A stretch of DNA of 64,000 nucleotides from Clostridiaceae bacterium Marseille-Q4143 (GCA_018228645.1 CP073693.1:2800416-2864415); one strand, 5' to 3'; counted from the stretch's first letter, positions 15,935-24,475 are shown. The notes: generated by a model not told the origin, from the letters alone. Program-made: numbers and translations.

Positions 15935-16981
15935 TTACTCCTTTTCTCGCAGCTGCACAATATTGGCTGCTTTTCGTTTATTTTCTTCTTTCATAGCCGC
16001 ATAATGCTTCCGGGTCGTATTGACGTTTTTATGACCCAGCACATCGGCCACCAGATAGATGTCGCCGGTTTCCTGGTAAAGGGCAGTACCATAGGTACTC
16101 CGTAGCTTGTGAGGCGTGATTTTCTTTACTGTTGCCGTGGAAGCATATTTCTTTACCAGACGCTCCACAGAACGCACTGTAATCCGCGTATTATTCTGGG
16201 AGATAAACAGTGCATTTTCATGTCCCGGTGCGGGCGTCATTTTCATTCGTTCATCCAGATAATTCCGCAGCATTTCTTCAGTTTCTTCGCCAAAATAGAC
16301 AATATCCTCATTACCGCCTTTTCGGATCACCCGCATAGCTCCATTATCAAAATCCAGATCCGAAAGATCCAGTCCCACCAGCTCCGTTACTCGAACACCC
16401 GTTCCAAGGAGAGTAACCACGATGGCAAGGTCCCGCGCCTTATTCCGTTCATGCCAGACTTTTTGCTGTTTGGTCAGCTTTTCTCCCGATTCAATATTAT
16501 CAATGAGTTGGGCTACCTCATTAGCATCCAGACGGATGATGTTTTTTTCTTTGACCCTGGGTACATCCACAACAGAGGGAGCATTTTTCTGAATCATTTC
16601 CTTCTTATGGAAATATCCGAAAAAGGTATTCAGCGTCGCCAGCTTTCTGGCTTTGCCTTCCTCATGATTCTGATAAATCTGACCGTCCTTTTCATAGTAG
16701 GTCAGGAAGGAGAGATACTCCTCAATATCCACCGGCTGAAGATCATCCAGGATAGATACCGGAAGTGTTCGAAGATCCTTGTCACGGAAGTAAGAATTGG
16801 TTGTCCGCAGGAAATAAAAAAAGGTACTCAGGTCGTAAGCATAATTGCGTCGGGTGTTGGTTGCCTTCTTAATTTCCATGGCGCGAAAGAAATCATCTGC
16901 GAAAGCGGGGAGTTCTTTCTGTAATTCCCGGAGTTTCATGGTGTTTTTGTAATCAATTTGTTCATGATAAGTTTGGGACAT
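15935..16981 (-). CDS. XerS-like single-subunit tyrosine recombinase
   Basis: A 348-residue tyrosine recombinase from the ATG at 16981; an ATG at 16993 abuts the AAGGAG and is too close. The N-terminal SAM-like DNA-binding domain spans about 15-140. Catalytic residues are Arg197 (GTGVRVTELVGL), the beta-hairpin Lys (IRKGGNED), HKLR, LGHKN and Tyr (KHYAAM). Length and the NKARDLAIVVTLLGTGVR block resemble streptococcal XerS more than paired XerC/XerD. A dif-like 11-6-11 site lies 33 bp upstream of the start. No phage structural genes are near, so this is probably a chromosomal resolvase rather than an integrase (inferred). Confidence 0.85.
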   Translation of the reverse strand: MSQTYHEQIDYKNTMKLRELQKELPAFADDFFRAMEIKKATNTRRNYAYDLSTFFYFLRTTNSYFRDKDLRTLPVSILDDLQPVDIEEYLSFLTYYEKDGQIYQNHEEGKARKLATLNTFFGYFHKKEMIQKNAPSVVDVPRVKEKNIIRLDANEVAQLIDNIESGEKLTKQQKVWHERNKARDLAIVVTLLGTGVRVTELVGLDLSDLDFDNGAMRVIRKGGNEDIVYFGEETEEMLRNYLDERMKMTPAPGHENALFISQNNTRITVRSVERLVKKYASTATVKKITPHKLRSTYGTALYQETGDIYLVADVLGHKNVNTTRKHYAAMKEENKRKAANIVQLREKE

Positions 16982-17013
16982 AAATAGCGTCATCTCCTTA
17001 TTTTAGATGTAAC

Positions 17014-17041
17014 GCGTCGTAAAACTGCCATTTTGCGACTA
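17014..17041. promoter_or_regulatory. Dif-like 28-bp recombination site candidate
   Basis: Two 11-bp arms, GCGTCGTAAAA (17014-17024) and TTTTGCGACTA (17031-17041), flank a 6-bp centre CTGCCA. The inner nine positions are inverted repeats with one mismatch. The 11-6-11 layout is that of Xer sites, and the site sits directly upstream of the recombinase gene as dif does in the XerS system. Alternatively it is an operator. Confidence 0.5.
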
Positions 17042-17193
17042 GTTATTGATCTGTCTCTATACTACTCCTGAATCGGATTTTTGTAAAGAACCTATATAAA
17101 AATTATTTTCATTTTATTTTTGCATTCTTCTCTCTTCATTTATGGTAAGATACTTTATAAGAATCTTATTATTTTAAGGAGTGACCACTTTTC

Positions 17194-18915
17194 ATGAAAT
17201 CATCCAATGATCTGCATGCGTCTCTGCGTGCCATAGACCATAAAGGTTATCCGGCATACAAATCCCTGGCCGGAAGTTATCAGTTTGAAAACTTCATTCT
17301 CTGTATTGATCATGTACAGGGAGATCCTTTCGCATCACCTTCCAGTCTTCATATCGAGGTGCTTCATAACTATGCTAAGTTTCCAGAAGAATATTATGTA
17401 AATCAAAATTATCGCATCGCTCTTCAGGATCATCTGATCAGACTCTTTGCGGCCAAATTTGAAGCTTACCAGTTCAAGGTAAAAGGTTCCGGAAAAAGTG
17501 GTCTGATGTCCATCACCCGATGTGGACAGGAAGTTCTGGAACGAAGCGCCTGTCAGATTACCAATGACCGGATCATTGTCCGTTTTCATGTTGGATTTCC
17601 TGCCTTTGGCCGCACCATCAGTGCCGGAGAGCTGGAAAAGATCCTGTTTGATTTTCTTCCGGATTGTATCGAACATACATTCTTCTATCAGAATATTAAC
17701 CAGCAAAAAGTGAAACAGGCCCTCTTCCTCTATGACGATCAGGAAGCACTTCGGCGGATTCTGAAACAGGAAAAACTGGCTGCTTTTGTGGCTGATGAGG
17801 CAGTCCTTCCGCGAAAAAGCGGTGTCTCAGATCTTCCTATGAAAAACAGCGTACCCTTCTCTTCTCCTACTTCCATGAGGCGAACATATATTCTTCCCCA
17901 TAAAGGAGCACTCACCGGTATGGCGATTCCCGTGGGCATTACTTTAATTGTAGGTGGTGGTTATCACGGAAAATCTACTCTCCTGGAAGCACTACAGACC
18001 GGTGTTTATAACCATATTGCAGGGGATGGCCGGGAATATGTCATTACAGATAATACCGCTGTTAAACTTCGGGCAGAAGACGGTCGTGGGATCCGTAATG
18101 TGGATATTTCCATGTTTATTAAGGATCTTCCAAATAAAAAAGATACCACGGCATTCTCTACACCGGACGCCAGTGGAAGCACTTCACAGGCTGCCGGTGT
18201 TATAGAAAGTCTGGAAGCAGGTTCCCGCTTATTCCTAATTGATGAAGATACTTCTGCCACAAATTTTATGCTTCGGGATGATTTTATGCAGGAAGTTATC
18301 AACCGGGAGAAAGAACCGATTACGCCTTTCCTGGAACGTGCAAGAGACCTTTATGAAAAAGCCGGTGTTTCTACGATTTTAGTTGCCGGAAGTTCGGGAG
18401 CCTTCTTCTATATTGCAGATCAGATTTTGCAAATGGACAATTATCTGCCTGTCGATATTACAGAAAAAGTAAAAACTCTGTGCCTGAAGCACAAGGCACC
18501 TCGAACACAGGCACCTGGATTTCAGATTCCGGACTTTCACCGCACTCTCCCACCTTTTCGACGGGAAGCATCTGATATGAGTCGTCGCGGTGGTCGTGGA
18601 AATAGATCCCAACATGAGCATATGAAGGTAAAAGTGTTCGGGAAGGATTCCTTCTCCCTCGATAAAGAAATGATTGATCTTCGTTATGTGGAACAGCTGG
18701 CAGACTCCGAGCAAACCTGTGCTCTCGCCTATCTGCTGCGCTATGCTCTGGAACAGTCAGAAGCAAATCTTACGGTGCAGGAAACGGTAGAGCATCTCAC
18801 AGATTTGTTTACTGATAAAGGCTGGACTCCATTCTGCAGCTCCTATGTACCCTGTGGACTGGCAAGACCCCGTGTTCAGGAGATTTATGCCTGCCTGAAC
18901 CGGTTTCGGGGTTAA
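17194..18915 (+). CDS. Predicted ATPase of the ABC class (PF09818/COG3044)
   Basis: A 573-residue soluble protein. The N-terminus (SLRAIDHKGYPAYKSLAGSYQF) is characteristic of this family. Walker A is GGGYHGKSTLLEALQTGVY (about 253-271), followed by GREYVITD. SSLEAGSRLFLIDEDTSATNFM holds Walker B (LIDED, about 348-352). The C-terminus carries a conserved alpha/beta region. No membrane segment or partner permease is present, so it is not a transporter. A trypanosome homologue binds RNA (from memory), hinting at an RNA or nucleic-acid role. AAGGAG is 12 bp before the ATG. It stands alone, ending in a strong terminator. Confidence 0.9.
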   Translation: MKSSNDLHASLRAIDHKGYPAYKSLAGSYQFENFILCIDHVQGDPFASPSSLHIEVLHNYAKFPEEYYVNQNYRIALQDHLIRLFAAKFEAYQFKVKGSGKSGLMSITRCGQEVLERSACQITNDRIIVRFHVGFPAFGRTISAGELEKILFDFLPDCIEHTFFYQNINQQKVKQALFLYDDQEALRRILKQEKLAAFVADEAVLPRKSGVSDLPMKNSVPFSSPTSMRRTYILPHKGALTGMAIPVGITLIVGGGYHGKSTLLEALQTGVYNHIAGDGREYVITDNTAVKLRAEDGRGIRNVDISMFIKDLPNKKDTTAFSTPDASGSTSQAAGVIESLEAGSRLFLIDEDTSATNFMLRDDFMQEVINREKEPITPFLERARDLYEKAGVSTILVAGSSGAFFYIADQILQMDNYLPVDITEKVKTLCLKHKAPRTQAPGFQIPDFHRTLPPFRREASDMSRRGGRGNRSQHEHMKVKVFGKDSFSLDKEMIDLRYVEQLADSEQTCALAYLLRYALEQSEANLTVQETVEHLTDLFTDKGWTPFCSSYVPCGLARPRVQEIYACLNRFRG

Positions 18916-18930
18916 TCATATTTCTGAAAA

Positions 18931-18967
18931 AAACAACGAGACAGCAATTTACGGTCTCGTTGTTTTT
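18931..18967. terminator. Bidirectional terminator
   Basis: 12-bp perfect arms AAACAACGAGAC (18931-18942) and GTCTCGTTGTTT (18954-18965), preceded by A-run and followed by T-run, between the convergent ABC-class ATPase and YczE-like genes. Confidence 0.92.
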
Positions 18968-18977
18968 CCTGTAATTA

Positions 18978-19640
18978 TTATTTTTCAAATACAGAAGTAA
19001 ACATCCACTTCTTATCCATCTGCTCTCCAACCATTCCAATCACTTTACCTAACGTAAATGCAGCCAGAACGGTTCCTATTCCCAATCCCTTTACATGTCC
19101 AAGGAAACAATAGGTCATTAAGAATGTTACTGCAAGACATATCACATCAAAACAAACCTTCACTTTGGAATAAGGAACCTTAATGATAGAAGACAGTTCT
19201 CTCGGAAAAAGATCTGTTGGAACAATAGGCATCTTACAACGGTTGGAAAGAGCAATTCCAATGCTGATCAGCAAATAGCTGATGCAGAAGTATAAAACTC
19301 TAAGTGGAAGTGTCTGAGGAAGGACTGATATCCATGCCTCATGTACATCCACCAGAATTCCAAAACAGAATCCCACTACAAAACTGAACAGATATATCGG
19401 AACAAATCTTTTTCGAAGAATCATCAGGCTTAAAACCAGAAGACCCTGAAAAAGGTATGTCCAGGTGCCAAGTGTTAACCATGGAAATACTTCTGAGAAT
19501 GCGTAGGGCACACTGGAGATTGCTGAAATTCCGGAACCAGAATACAGCATCAAAACAACCCCAAAACTGTTAATAATTACTGCAACAATCAGTGCCAGTT
19601 CTCCACGCAAAGTTGTCTTTTCTGTCGTATTTACTTTCAT
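18978..19640 (-). CDS. YczE/YyaS/YitT-family membrane protein (DUF6198-like)
   Basis: A 220-residue protein with five to six hydrophobic segments. The pattern GVVLMLYSGSGISAISSVPYAFS near the start and KMPIVPTDLFPRELSSI near residue 140 are seen in the YczE/YyaS family. No transport function is proven for this family. The ATG at 19640 sits 11 bp after AAAGGAG; the GTG at 19652 touches the ribosome site and is rejected. It lies downstream of the motor pair on the same strand after a 92-bp gap, so it may or may not share their transcript. Confidence 0.75.
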   Translation of the reverse strand: MKVNTTEKTTLRGELALIVAVIINSFGVVLMLYSGSGISAISSVPYAFSEVFPWLTLGTWTYLFQGLLVLSLMILRKRFVPIYLFSFVVGFCFGILVDVHEAWISVLPQTLPLRVLYFCISYLLISIGIALSNRCKMPIVPTDLFPRELSSIIKVPYSKVKVCFDVICLAVTFLMTYCFLGHVKGLGIGTVLAAFTLGKVIGMVGEQMDKKWMFTSVFEK

Positions 19641-19732
19641 AATTTTGAACACTCCTTTGCTTTACCATCAAAGGATAGTTCGGTTTTATTATTTAATCAA
19701 CTACTTTTTTTCTATCAATCAATAGATATTAT

Positions 19733-20620
19733 CTATGATTCGTTCAAAACTTCATTAATCTTTTCAATCATCTCATCCTCTTTCAGACGAAACTTGATCT
19801 CTACTCTTCTGGATGCCGCCATATCTACTTCGGAAGTGCCTTCCTTATATACCGGGCTACTGTAAGAACGTCCGTTTACAGTCAGAACATTCTGAAGTGC
19901 CGTGATCTGATCATCCGTCAATCCATTCTTTGAGTTCTGGCAAAACGTTGCTACAGCATTGGCACGGGCAAAAGATAATTCCATATTACTTGCATATCCG
20001 CCTTCTGTATCAGTATGTCCTTCAACAATAATTTCCGCAATATATGGACGGTAATCAGCCTGTAAAAGGACACTTAGATAGGTAGGAATAACCTCCCTCA
20101 AAGTATTTTTACTGTTTTCCGTCAATACTGCGCTGTTATATCGAAACAGAACATCAGAAGAAAAAGTGATCGAACCATTCTGTGCATCAACCGTCATGGA
20201 AGAGCCATCCAAACTTTCCTGCAATGCACGGATAATATCTGTTCTGACACCGACGATATCCTGCAGCTGACTTTTTGTTGCACGCAGTTCTTCCTGTGTG
20301 GCATCAACTTCCTCCTGCTTGGCAGCAATCGCATTATACGCTGCCTGCAGCTCTTCTTGCGTCATCGATACTTTGGTATTTGCATCGTCCAGCTGTGCCA
20401 TATAATTCTTCAGTTCTTCCTCTGACATGGCAAGATCTGCCTGGGTACTGCTGAGCTGCTGTTTTGTAACCTCCAGATCTGTCTGCTTCTGCTTATAAAT
20501 TGCAAGGGTAATTGCAATAATCAGAATAAAGATCAGAAGCAGCGCTGCCATCATATCAGAATAGGACTGCCAGTAACTAGGTGAATGGAAGGCATTCCGT
20601 TCTTTACGATTATTTCTCAT
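19733..20620 (-). CDS. ZorB/MotB-like stator protein with OmpA domain
   Basis: A 295-residue protein. A single membrane helix (about 24-44) carries the proton-binding Asp22 in YSDMMAALLLIFILII, matching MotB Asp32. A long Gln/Glu coiled coil (about 48-125) contains repeated (S/T)QxxL(A)xxxEEL heptads. The OmpA-like peptidoglycan-binding domain (about 160-290) has VEGHTDTEGGY and NMELSFARANAV. It should anchor a proton-driven ion channel to the cell wall. The gene overlaps the ZorA-like gene by 11 bp. No flagellar genes and no ZorC/ZorD/ZorE are nearby, so neither motility nor classical Zorya defence is supported by context. Confidence 0.85.
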   Translation of the reverse strand: MRNNRKERNAFHSPSYWQSYSDMMAALLLIFILIIAITLAIYKQKQTDLEVTKQQLSSTQADLAMSEEELKNYMAQLDDANTKVSMTQEELQAAYNAIAAKQEEVDATQEELRATKSQLQDIVGVRTDIIRALQESLDGSSMTVDAQNGSITFSSDVLFRYNSAVLTENSKNTLREVIPTYLSVLLQADYRPYIAEIIVEGHTDTEGGYASNMELSFARANAVATFCQNSKNGLTDDQITALQNVLTVNGRSYSSPVYKEGTSEVDMAASRRVEIKFRLKEDEMIEKINEVLNES

Positions 20621-21740
20621 ACAAATCCCTCATTCTGTGAAAGGTATATAATTCATTACTCAAGCCGTCACATGTCTCTGATAATTTTTCCGCCACTTCA
20701 TCCTGACGGTTCAATGCCAGATTCATCGTATCATTCATAGCACGGCTTGCTTCCAGAAGAAGTTTTGTGCTTTCTTCAAGTCGCTGGAAATTACGGGCAT
20801 ATGTACTCTGTGCTTCACAGGCTGCAGTAAGATTCTTTCCGAGCTTTTCCATGTCCGTACCCATTATATCATTCATCTGATTTACGAACTGCTGTACGAT
20901 CGTTGAAAGCCCTTTTGTCTGCTCTGCAGCCTGGCCTTTCATCAGTTCCATCATGGTCTTCAATGAATTGGACATATTAGCCTGATAGATCAGCATGGCA
21001 CTGGTATTTTCATCTATCGTACTGATTGGTGGTTCCGCACATTCATGGAAAGTTTCCAGAAAATCGGTCAGTTTTTCATAAGCATCCGCCATAATACTGC
21101 GGTATACAAAGTTAAATACTAAGGAGAAGAAAATGCCATACACAGAAGTATGGAATGCTACTTTCATACCTTCCAGAAGCGGTCCGATGTTATCGGAAAT
21201 TGTAAAAATATCATTTCCCGAGAAATGAATCATTCCAAGTGTCAGACCCAGGAATGTTCCAAGAATACCGAGTCCGGACATTGTCGCCGATACCACACCG
21301 TTATAATGGGCACTTCCAATGCGATCCAGAAGATCTTCATTCAGATAATCTTCAATCGGGCATATGCTGGTGACAGATCCTTTTGGAGTCGTATGTGCAG
21401 CAATTCTTCGCTGATATTTGGAAAACTGATCATCCAATACCGTATGATGGAACACATCCTTTTTATCTTTATAACGGTTCCAGAGATTCTGCTGATCGGC
21501 AGAGTAATTTTTTTCCATATCATCTGCCGCATCCAGAAGTGCATCTGTAGCCTGGTTCAGACGGCCAAATGATATGGCTGAAATCACCATCAGAATACCA
21601 ATCAGAAGCAGGAATGAAATATTGATCGCCAGATTACTCCGGGAAGTTATCTGCCCTGTAAATACACCGTTAATATAAAGAATAAATCCAAACATCAAAA
21701 GATACAGTACAAAGAGAAAATAGTAAGCTTTGTTCTTCAT
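20610..21740 (-). CDS. ZorA/MotA-like proton channel protein with coiled-coil tail
   Basis: A 376-residue protein starting MKNKAYYFLFVLYLLMFGF (ATG at 21740 with AAAGGAGG 6 bp upstream; the TTG at 21758 lies inside that site). Membrane segments are at about 5-25, 38-58, 155-180 and 190-215. The MotA/TolQ/ExbB signature is GVVSATMSGLGILGTFLGLTLGM. The C-terminal third (about 235-376) is a cytoplasmic coiled coil. That tail is much shorter than in Zorya ZorA proteins (about 500-700 residues total, from memory). It pairs with the ZorB-like subunit to form a stator-like complex; the cellular job is unknown. Confidence 0.85.
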   Translation of the reverse strand: MKNKAYYFLFVLYLLMFGFILYINGVFTGQITSRSNLAINISFLLLIGILMVISAISFGRLNQATDALLDAADDMEKNYSADQQNLWNRYKDKKDVFHHTVLDDQFSKYQRRIAAHTTPKGSVTSICPIEDYLNEDLLDRIGSAHYNGVVSATMSGLGILGTFLGLTLGMIHFSGNDIFTISDNIGPLLEGMKVAFHTSVYGIFFSLVFNFVYRSIMADAYEKLTDFLETFHECAEPPISTIDENTSAMLIYQANMSNSLKTMMELMKGQAAEQTKGLSTIVQQFVNQMNDIMGTDMEKLGKNLTAACEAQSTYARNFQRLEESTKLLLEASRAMNDTMNLALNRQDEVAEKLSETCDGLSNELYTFHRMRDLYEK

Positions 21741-21772
21741 GAAGAACCTCCTTTGCAAAATTATGTATTACT

Positions 21773-21832
21773 ACTCTAGCATATTTTGTTGGAGGCTACA
21801 ATGGACATACCAGAATCTTAATGGAATCTTAA
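21773..21832 (-). promoter_or_regulatory. ZorAB-like operon promoter with tandem response-regulator-type repeats
   Basis: Minus-strand TTGTAG (21801-21796), 17-bp spacer ending TGC, TAGAGT (21778-21773): an extended -10 promoter. Eleven bp upstream of the -35 are two identical direct repeats TTAAGATTC (21832-21824 and 21821-21813) with 11-bp pitch, the layout bound by OmpR/PhoB-type regulators. Confidence 0.65.
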
Positions 21833-21836
21833 AACA

Positions 21837-22226
21837 TTATTCAATATCTTCCGCATAATAAGGAATGATCAGTGTCTGTCCTGAAATAATCTGACCGGTC
21901 GGAGAAATATGGTTGATCTCTCTGATCTCTTTCATATACTCTGCATGAGATGCATAATACACAGAGTTCATATATTCAGAGGCAATATCCCATAGGGTAT
22001 CTCCTTTCTCCACACAGATACTGCGATAATATTTCTCGGATGTCGACTTCTCCGGCTCCTGTGCTTTTGCAAGCATTGTTCCAAAACCAACTCCGATAAT
22101 AAAAATAGAAATCAGAGTGACAAGAAGAATCAGTGCGGTTCTTCTTCTCTCACGCTGCTTACGGGCTGCATGTACTCTGTGAGCTTTTCTTACCTGCTCT
22201 CTCTTTGCCATCTCTGCTGCATACAT
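21837..22226 (-). CDS. LysM membrane protein, YneA-like SOS cell-division inhibitor
   Basis: A 129-residue protein: a basic N-terminus (AKREQVRKAHRVHAARKQRERRR), one membrane helix (about 32-53, ALILLVTLISIFIIGVGFGTML), then an external LysM domain (about 75-125, VEKGDTLWDIASEYM and QIISGQTLIIP). Bacillus YneA has the same plan and blocks division during DNA damage. The ATG at 22226 has AAGGAGGA 8 bp upstream; an in-frame ATG at 22262 would run through LexA boxes and is rejected. The consensus promoter has a LexA-type box in its spacer. lexA itself is not nearby. Confidence 0.85.
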   Translation of the reverse strand: MYAAEMAKREQVRKAHRVHAARKQRERRRTALILLVTLISIFIIGVGFGTMLAKAQEPEKSTSEKYYRSICVEKGDTLWDIASEYMNSVYYASHAEYMKEIREINHISPTGQIISGQTLIIPYYAEDIE

Positions 22227-22243
22227 TTTACTTGTCCTCCTTC

Positions 22244-22331
22244 GAACAAATATTCCGAACATTCGTTCTTTATTGATCTCATTATATTATCAGAACAAAT
22301 GTTTGTCAATGATATTTTCGAATATTTGTTC
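22244..22331 (-). promoter_or_regulatory. SOS promoter of the LysM gene with four LexA-type boxes
   Basis: Perfect minus-strand TTGACA (22309-22304), 17-bp spacer, TATAAT (22286-22281). LexA-type sites GAAC-N4-RTTY: GAAC-AAAT-GTTT (22293-22304) in the spacer and -35; GAAC-ATTC-GTTC (22257-22268) in the leader; GAAC-AAAT-ATTC (22244-22255) next to the ribosome site; and GAAC-AAAT-ATTC on the minus strand (22331-22320) upstream of the -35. They match the Gram-positive LexA consensus CGAAC-N4-GTTCG. Confidence 0.82.
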
Positions 22332-22344
22332 GATCTTTTTCTTT

Positions 22345-22373
22345 TTGCTTTCAATCGGCTTTCATGGTATAAT
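22345..22373 (+). promoter_or_regulatory. Promoter of the PfkB-family kinase gene
   Basis: TTGCTT (22345-22350), 17-bp spacer ending in extended TGG, and TATAAT (22368-22373). The nearest LexA-type box ends 13 bp upstream of the -35, so it may be weakly affected by LexA. Confidence 0.65.
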
Positions 22374-22437
22374 AAGCATTCACTTGTGAGAATTTTTAAC
22401 AGAAATGAATGATAAACGGAAGGAACGAAAACAAAAG

Positions 22438-23379
22438 ATGGCAGTAAATAAAAATGGTATTGTAGTTTTGGGCGCGGTATTTGTGGATATCAAAGGATTT
22501 CCGGAAGACGTGTATATCCCGGACGGGAGAAATGCAGGAAAAGTAGAATATGTTCACGGCGGTGTCAGCCGCAATGTGGTAGAGGACATTGCAAACATCG
22601 AGCTTCGCCCCACCTTTCTTGGTATTGTAGATAATTCTGCTCTCGGTGAGGAGGTCATCCACAAACTGCAGAGACACAAGGTAAATACTGAATATATGCA
22701 GACTGTTCCCGGCGGCATGGGCACCTGGCTGGCTGTATTTGATCACAATGGTGATGTGGCCGGTTCTATCTCCCAGCGTCCGGATCTTACCCCGATCCTC
22801 ACGATTCTGGAGGAAAAGGGTGACGAGATTATCTCTCAATGTGATTCGGTTGTCATCGAAGTGGATATGGACAAAGAAATTGTGAAAAAGGTAGTTTTGC
22901 TTTGCGAAAAATATAATAAAAAATTATATGGTGTGGTCAGCAATATGAGTATTGCTATGGAACGCCGGGACTTCCTTCAGAAATTCGACTGCTTTATCTG
23001 CAATCAGCAGGAAGCCGGCATGTTCTTTTCTAATGACTACAATGATAAGACTCCGGATGAAATGCAGGACATTCTGGCAGACTGCCTGAAACACGCCAAT
23101 ATTTCATCTATGGTTGTTACTATGGGTAGCCAAGGAGCTGTTTTTGCAGATAAAAACGGTCTTCGAGGCTTCTGTCCTGCCAGAAGCGTACAGGTGAAGG
23201 ATACCACCGGTGCGGGTGATTCCTTCTGTGCCGGTGTAGCCAGCGGTCTTACCTATGGAAATACCCTGGAAGAAGCAGTTGCCATCGGAACCCGCCTGGC
23301 TGCTTCCGTGATTACTTCTTCTGAAAATGTATGTCCCCGATTTCTTCCGGCAGAATTAGGAATCACAGAACAGGTGTAA
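22438..23379 (+). CDS. PfkB-family carbohydrate/nucleoside kinase
   Basis: A 313-residue ribokinase-fold enzyme from the ATG at 22438. A frame-open ATG at 22405 lacks a ribosome site, while GGAAGGAA lies about 11 bp before 22438. Motifs are GAVFVDIKGFPED near the start, YVHGGVSRNVVEDIA (substrate/lid region), GGMGTWLAVFD, and VKDTTGAGDSFCAGVASGL with the catalytic Asp in GAGD. The substrate cannot be read from sequence; HGGVSRN resembles pseudouridine or sugar kinases. It is convergent with mog, only 2 bp between stops, without a clear terminator. Confidence 0.85.
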   Translation: MAVNKNGIVVLGAVFVDIKGFPEDVYIPDGRNAGKVEYVHGGVSRNVVEDIANIELRPTFLGIVDNSALGEEVIHKLQRHKVNTEYMQTVPGGMGTWLAVFDHNGDVAGSISQRPDLTPILTILEEKGDEIISQCDSVVIEVDMDKEIVKKVVLLCEKYNKKLYGVVSNMSIAMERRDFLQKFDCFICNQQEAGMFFSNDYNDKTPDEMQDILADCLKHANISSMVVTMGSQGAVFADKNGLRGFCPARSVQVKDTTGAGDSFCAGVASGLTYGNTLEEAVAIGTRLAASVITSSENVCPRFLPAELGITEQV

Positions 23380-23381
23380 TT

Positions 23382-24305
23382 TTATTTCCGGGCACAATTA
23401 GTCGCTGCCCCTGTCAGAATTTCCAGTCCGTGCTGCAGGGAAGGCAGAATATATTCCAGTGACTCTTTCACCGCTTTCGGACTGCCCGGAAGATTGATAA
23501 TCAGAGTCTGTTTTCGGATACAGGCTGTTGCCCTGCTCAGCATAGCTCTCGGCGTAATGGTCATGCTGTAGGCACGGATGGCCTCCGGGATCCCCGGAAC
23601 CATCCGCTCCGAGATGTCCATGGTTGCCTCCGGCATACAGTCCCTCGGCGAAAATCCCGTTCCCCCTGTCGTCAACAGAAGCTCTGCAATCCCCTCATCA
23701 GCAATACGAGCCATCTCCGCCGCCAGCATATCCCGGTCATCCGGCAGGAGAATGGTATGCACCACTTCATATCCATTGTTTTCCAGTATTTTCCTGATTG
23801 TCGGACCACTTAGATCCTCTCTTTCTCCTGCATAACCGGAATCACTGGACGTAAGAATCGCTGCCCGGAAAGGCCTTTTTACCACGTTAATCTCATCTCC
23901 CTCAGAAATGACACCACCCTTCAGAACTCTTGCAAAAATTCCTTCTCTTGGCATAATGCAGTCCCCCATGACCTTAAAGATCTCACAACCGCTGTGACAC
24001 TGCTTACCAATCTGAGTTACTTCCAGAAGGACCTCATTGCACTGCAGACGCGTCCCTATGGGAAGTGTCTTTAAATCAATTCCCTGCACCGTCAGATTTT
24101 CGCCAAATGCGCCATCTACAACCGGTGCGCCTTTCTTCTTAAAATCTTCTATTTTTTCATAAGATAAAAGACTGACCTGGCGATGCCATTTTCCGGCATG
24201 AGCGTCGTGCTCCACGCCCCAGTCTTCAATAAGGTTTGCGGAATGTATATTTTTTTTGGGTGTCCCCTTCTCTTCACTTATATTTACAGCAATAATTTTC
24301 CCCAT
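23382..24305 (-). CDS. MOSC domain fused to MogA-like molybdopterin adenylyltransferase
   Basis: A 307-residue fusion. Residues about 1-143 are a MOSC domain with [25 protein letters not shown] and the conserved Cys in [12 protein letters not shown]. Residues about 146-307 are MogA/MoaB-like with [34 protein letters not shown] (the TGGTG motif) and [16 protein letters not shown]. MogA adenylylates molybdopterin before metal insertion. MOSC proteins bind or transfer sulfur on the cofactor. AGGAGGA is 9 bp before the ATG. It is divergent from moaC-moaA, so cofactor assembly steps are grouped. Confidence 0.9.
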   Translation of the reverse strand: MGKIIAVNISEEKGTPKKNIHSANLIEDWGVEHDAHAGKWHRQVSLLSYEKIEDFKKKGAPVVDGAFGENLTVQGIDLKTLPIGTRLQCNEVLLEVTQIGKQCHSGCEIFKVMGDCIMPREGIFARVLKGGVISEGDEINVVKRPFRAAILTSSDSGYAGEREDLSGPTIRKILENNGYEVVHTILLPDDRDMLAAEMARIADEGIAELLLTTGGTGFSPRDCMPEATMDISERMVPGIPEAIRAYSMTITPRAMLSRATACIRKQTLIINLPGSPKAVKESLEYILPSLQHGLEILTGAATNCARK

Positions 24306-24389
24306 ACTGCCAGTTCCTCCTCATGCGTACTGTAAGTAAATCTACTTCTATGGTACCTTATCTTCGATGGAAAAGCAACCGCCACAAGT

Positions 24390-24418
24390 TTGACAGAAAA
24401 GAATGCCAACGGTATAAT
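24390..24418 (+). promoter_or_regulatory. Consensus promoter of moaC-moaA
   Basis: Perfect TTGACA (24390-24395), 17-bp spacer, perfect TATAAT (24413-24418). The 57-nt leader contains a 7-bp inverted repeat, AATCCCA (24420-24426) and TGGGATT (24453-24459), ending 4 bp before AAGGAG; a regulatory role is speculative. Confidence 0.85.
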
Positions 24419-24475
24419 AAATCCCAGAAATCCCTCATTTTTCTATCAACTGTGGGATTATATAAGGAGAATCAC

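Noticed and set aside
15935..16981. Phage or ICE integrase
   Set aside because: No excisionase, relaxase or phage genes nearby and the protein resembles XerS; it heads an operon with an MFS gene.
19733..21740. Complete Zorya defence system
   Set aside because: No ZorC, ZorD or ZorE; neighbours are a YczE-like and a LysM protein.
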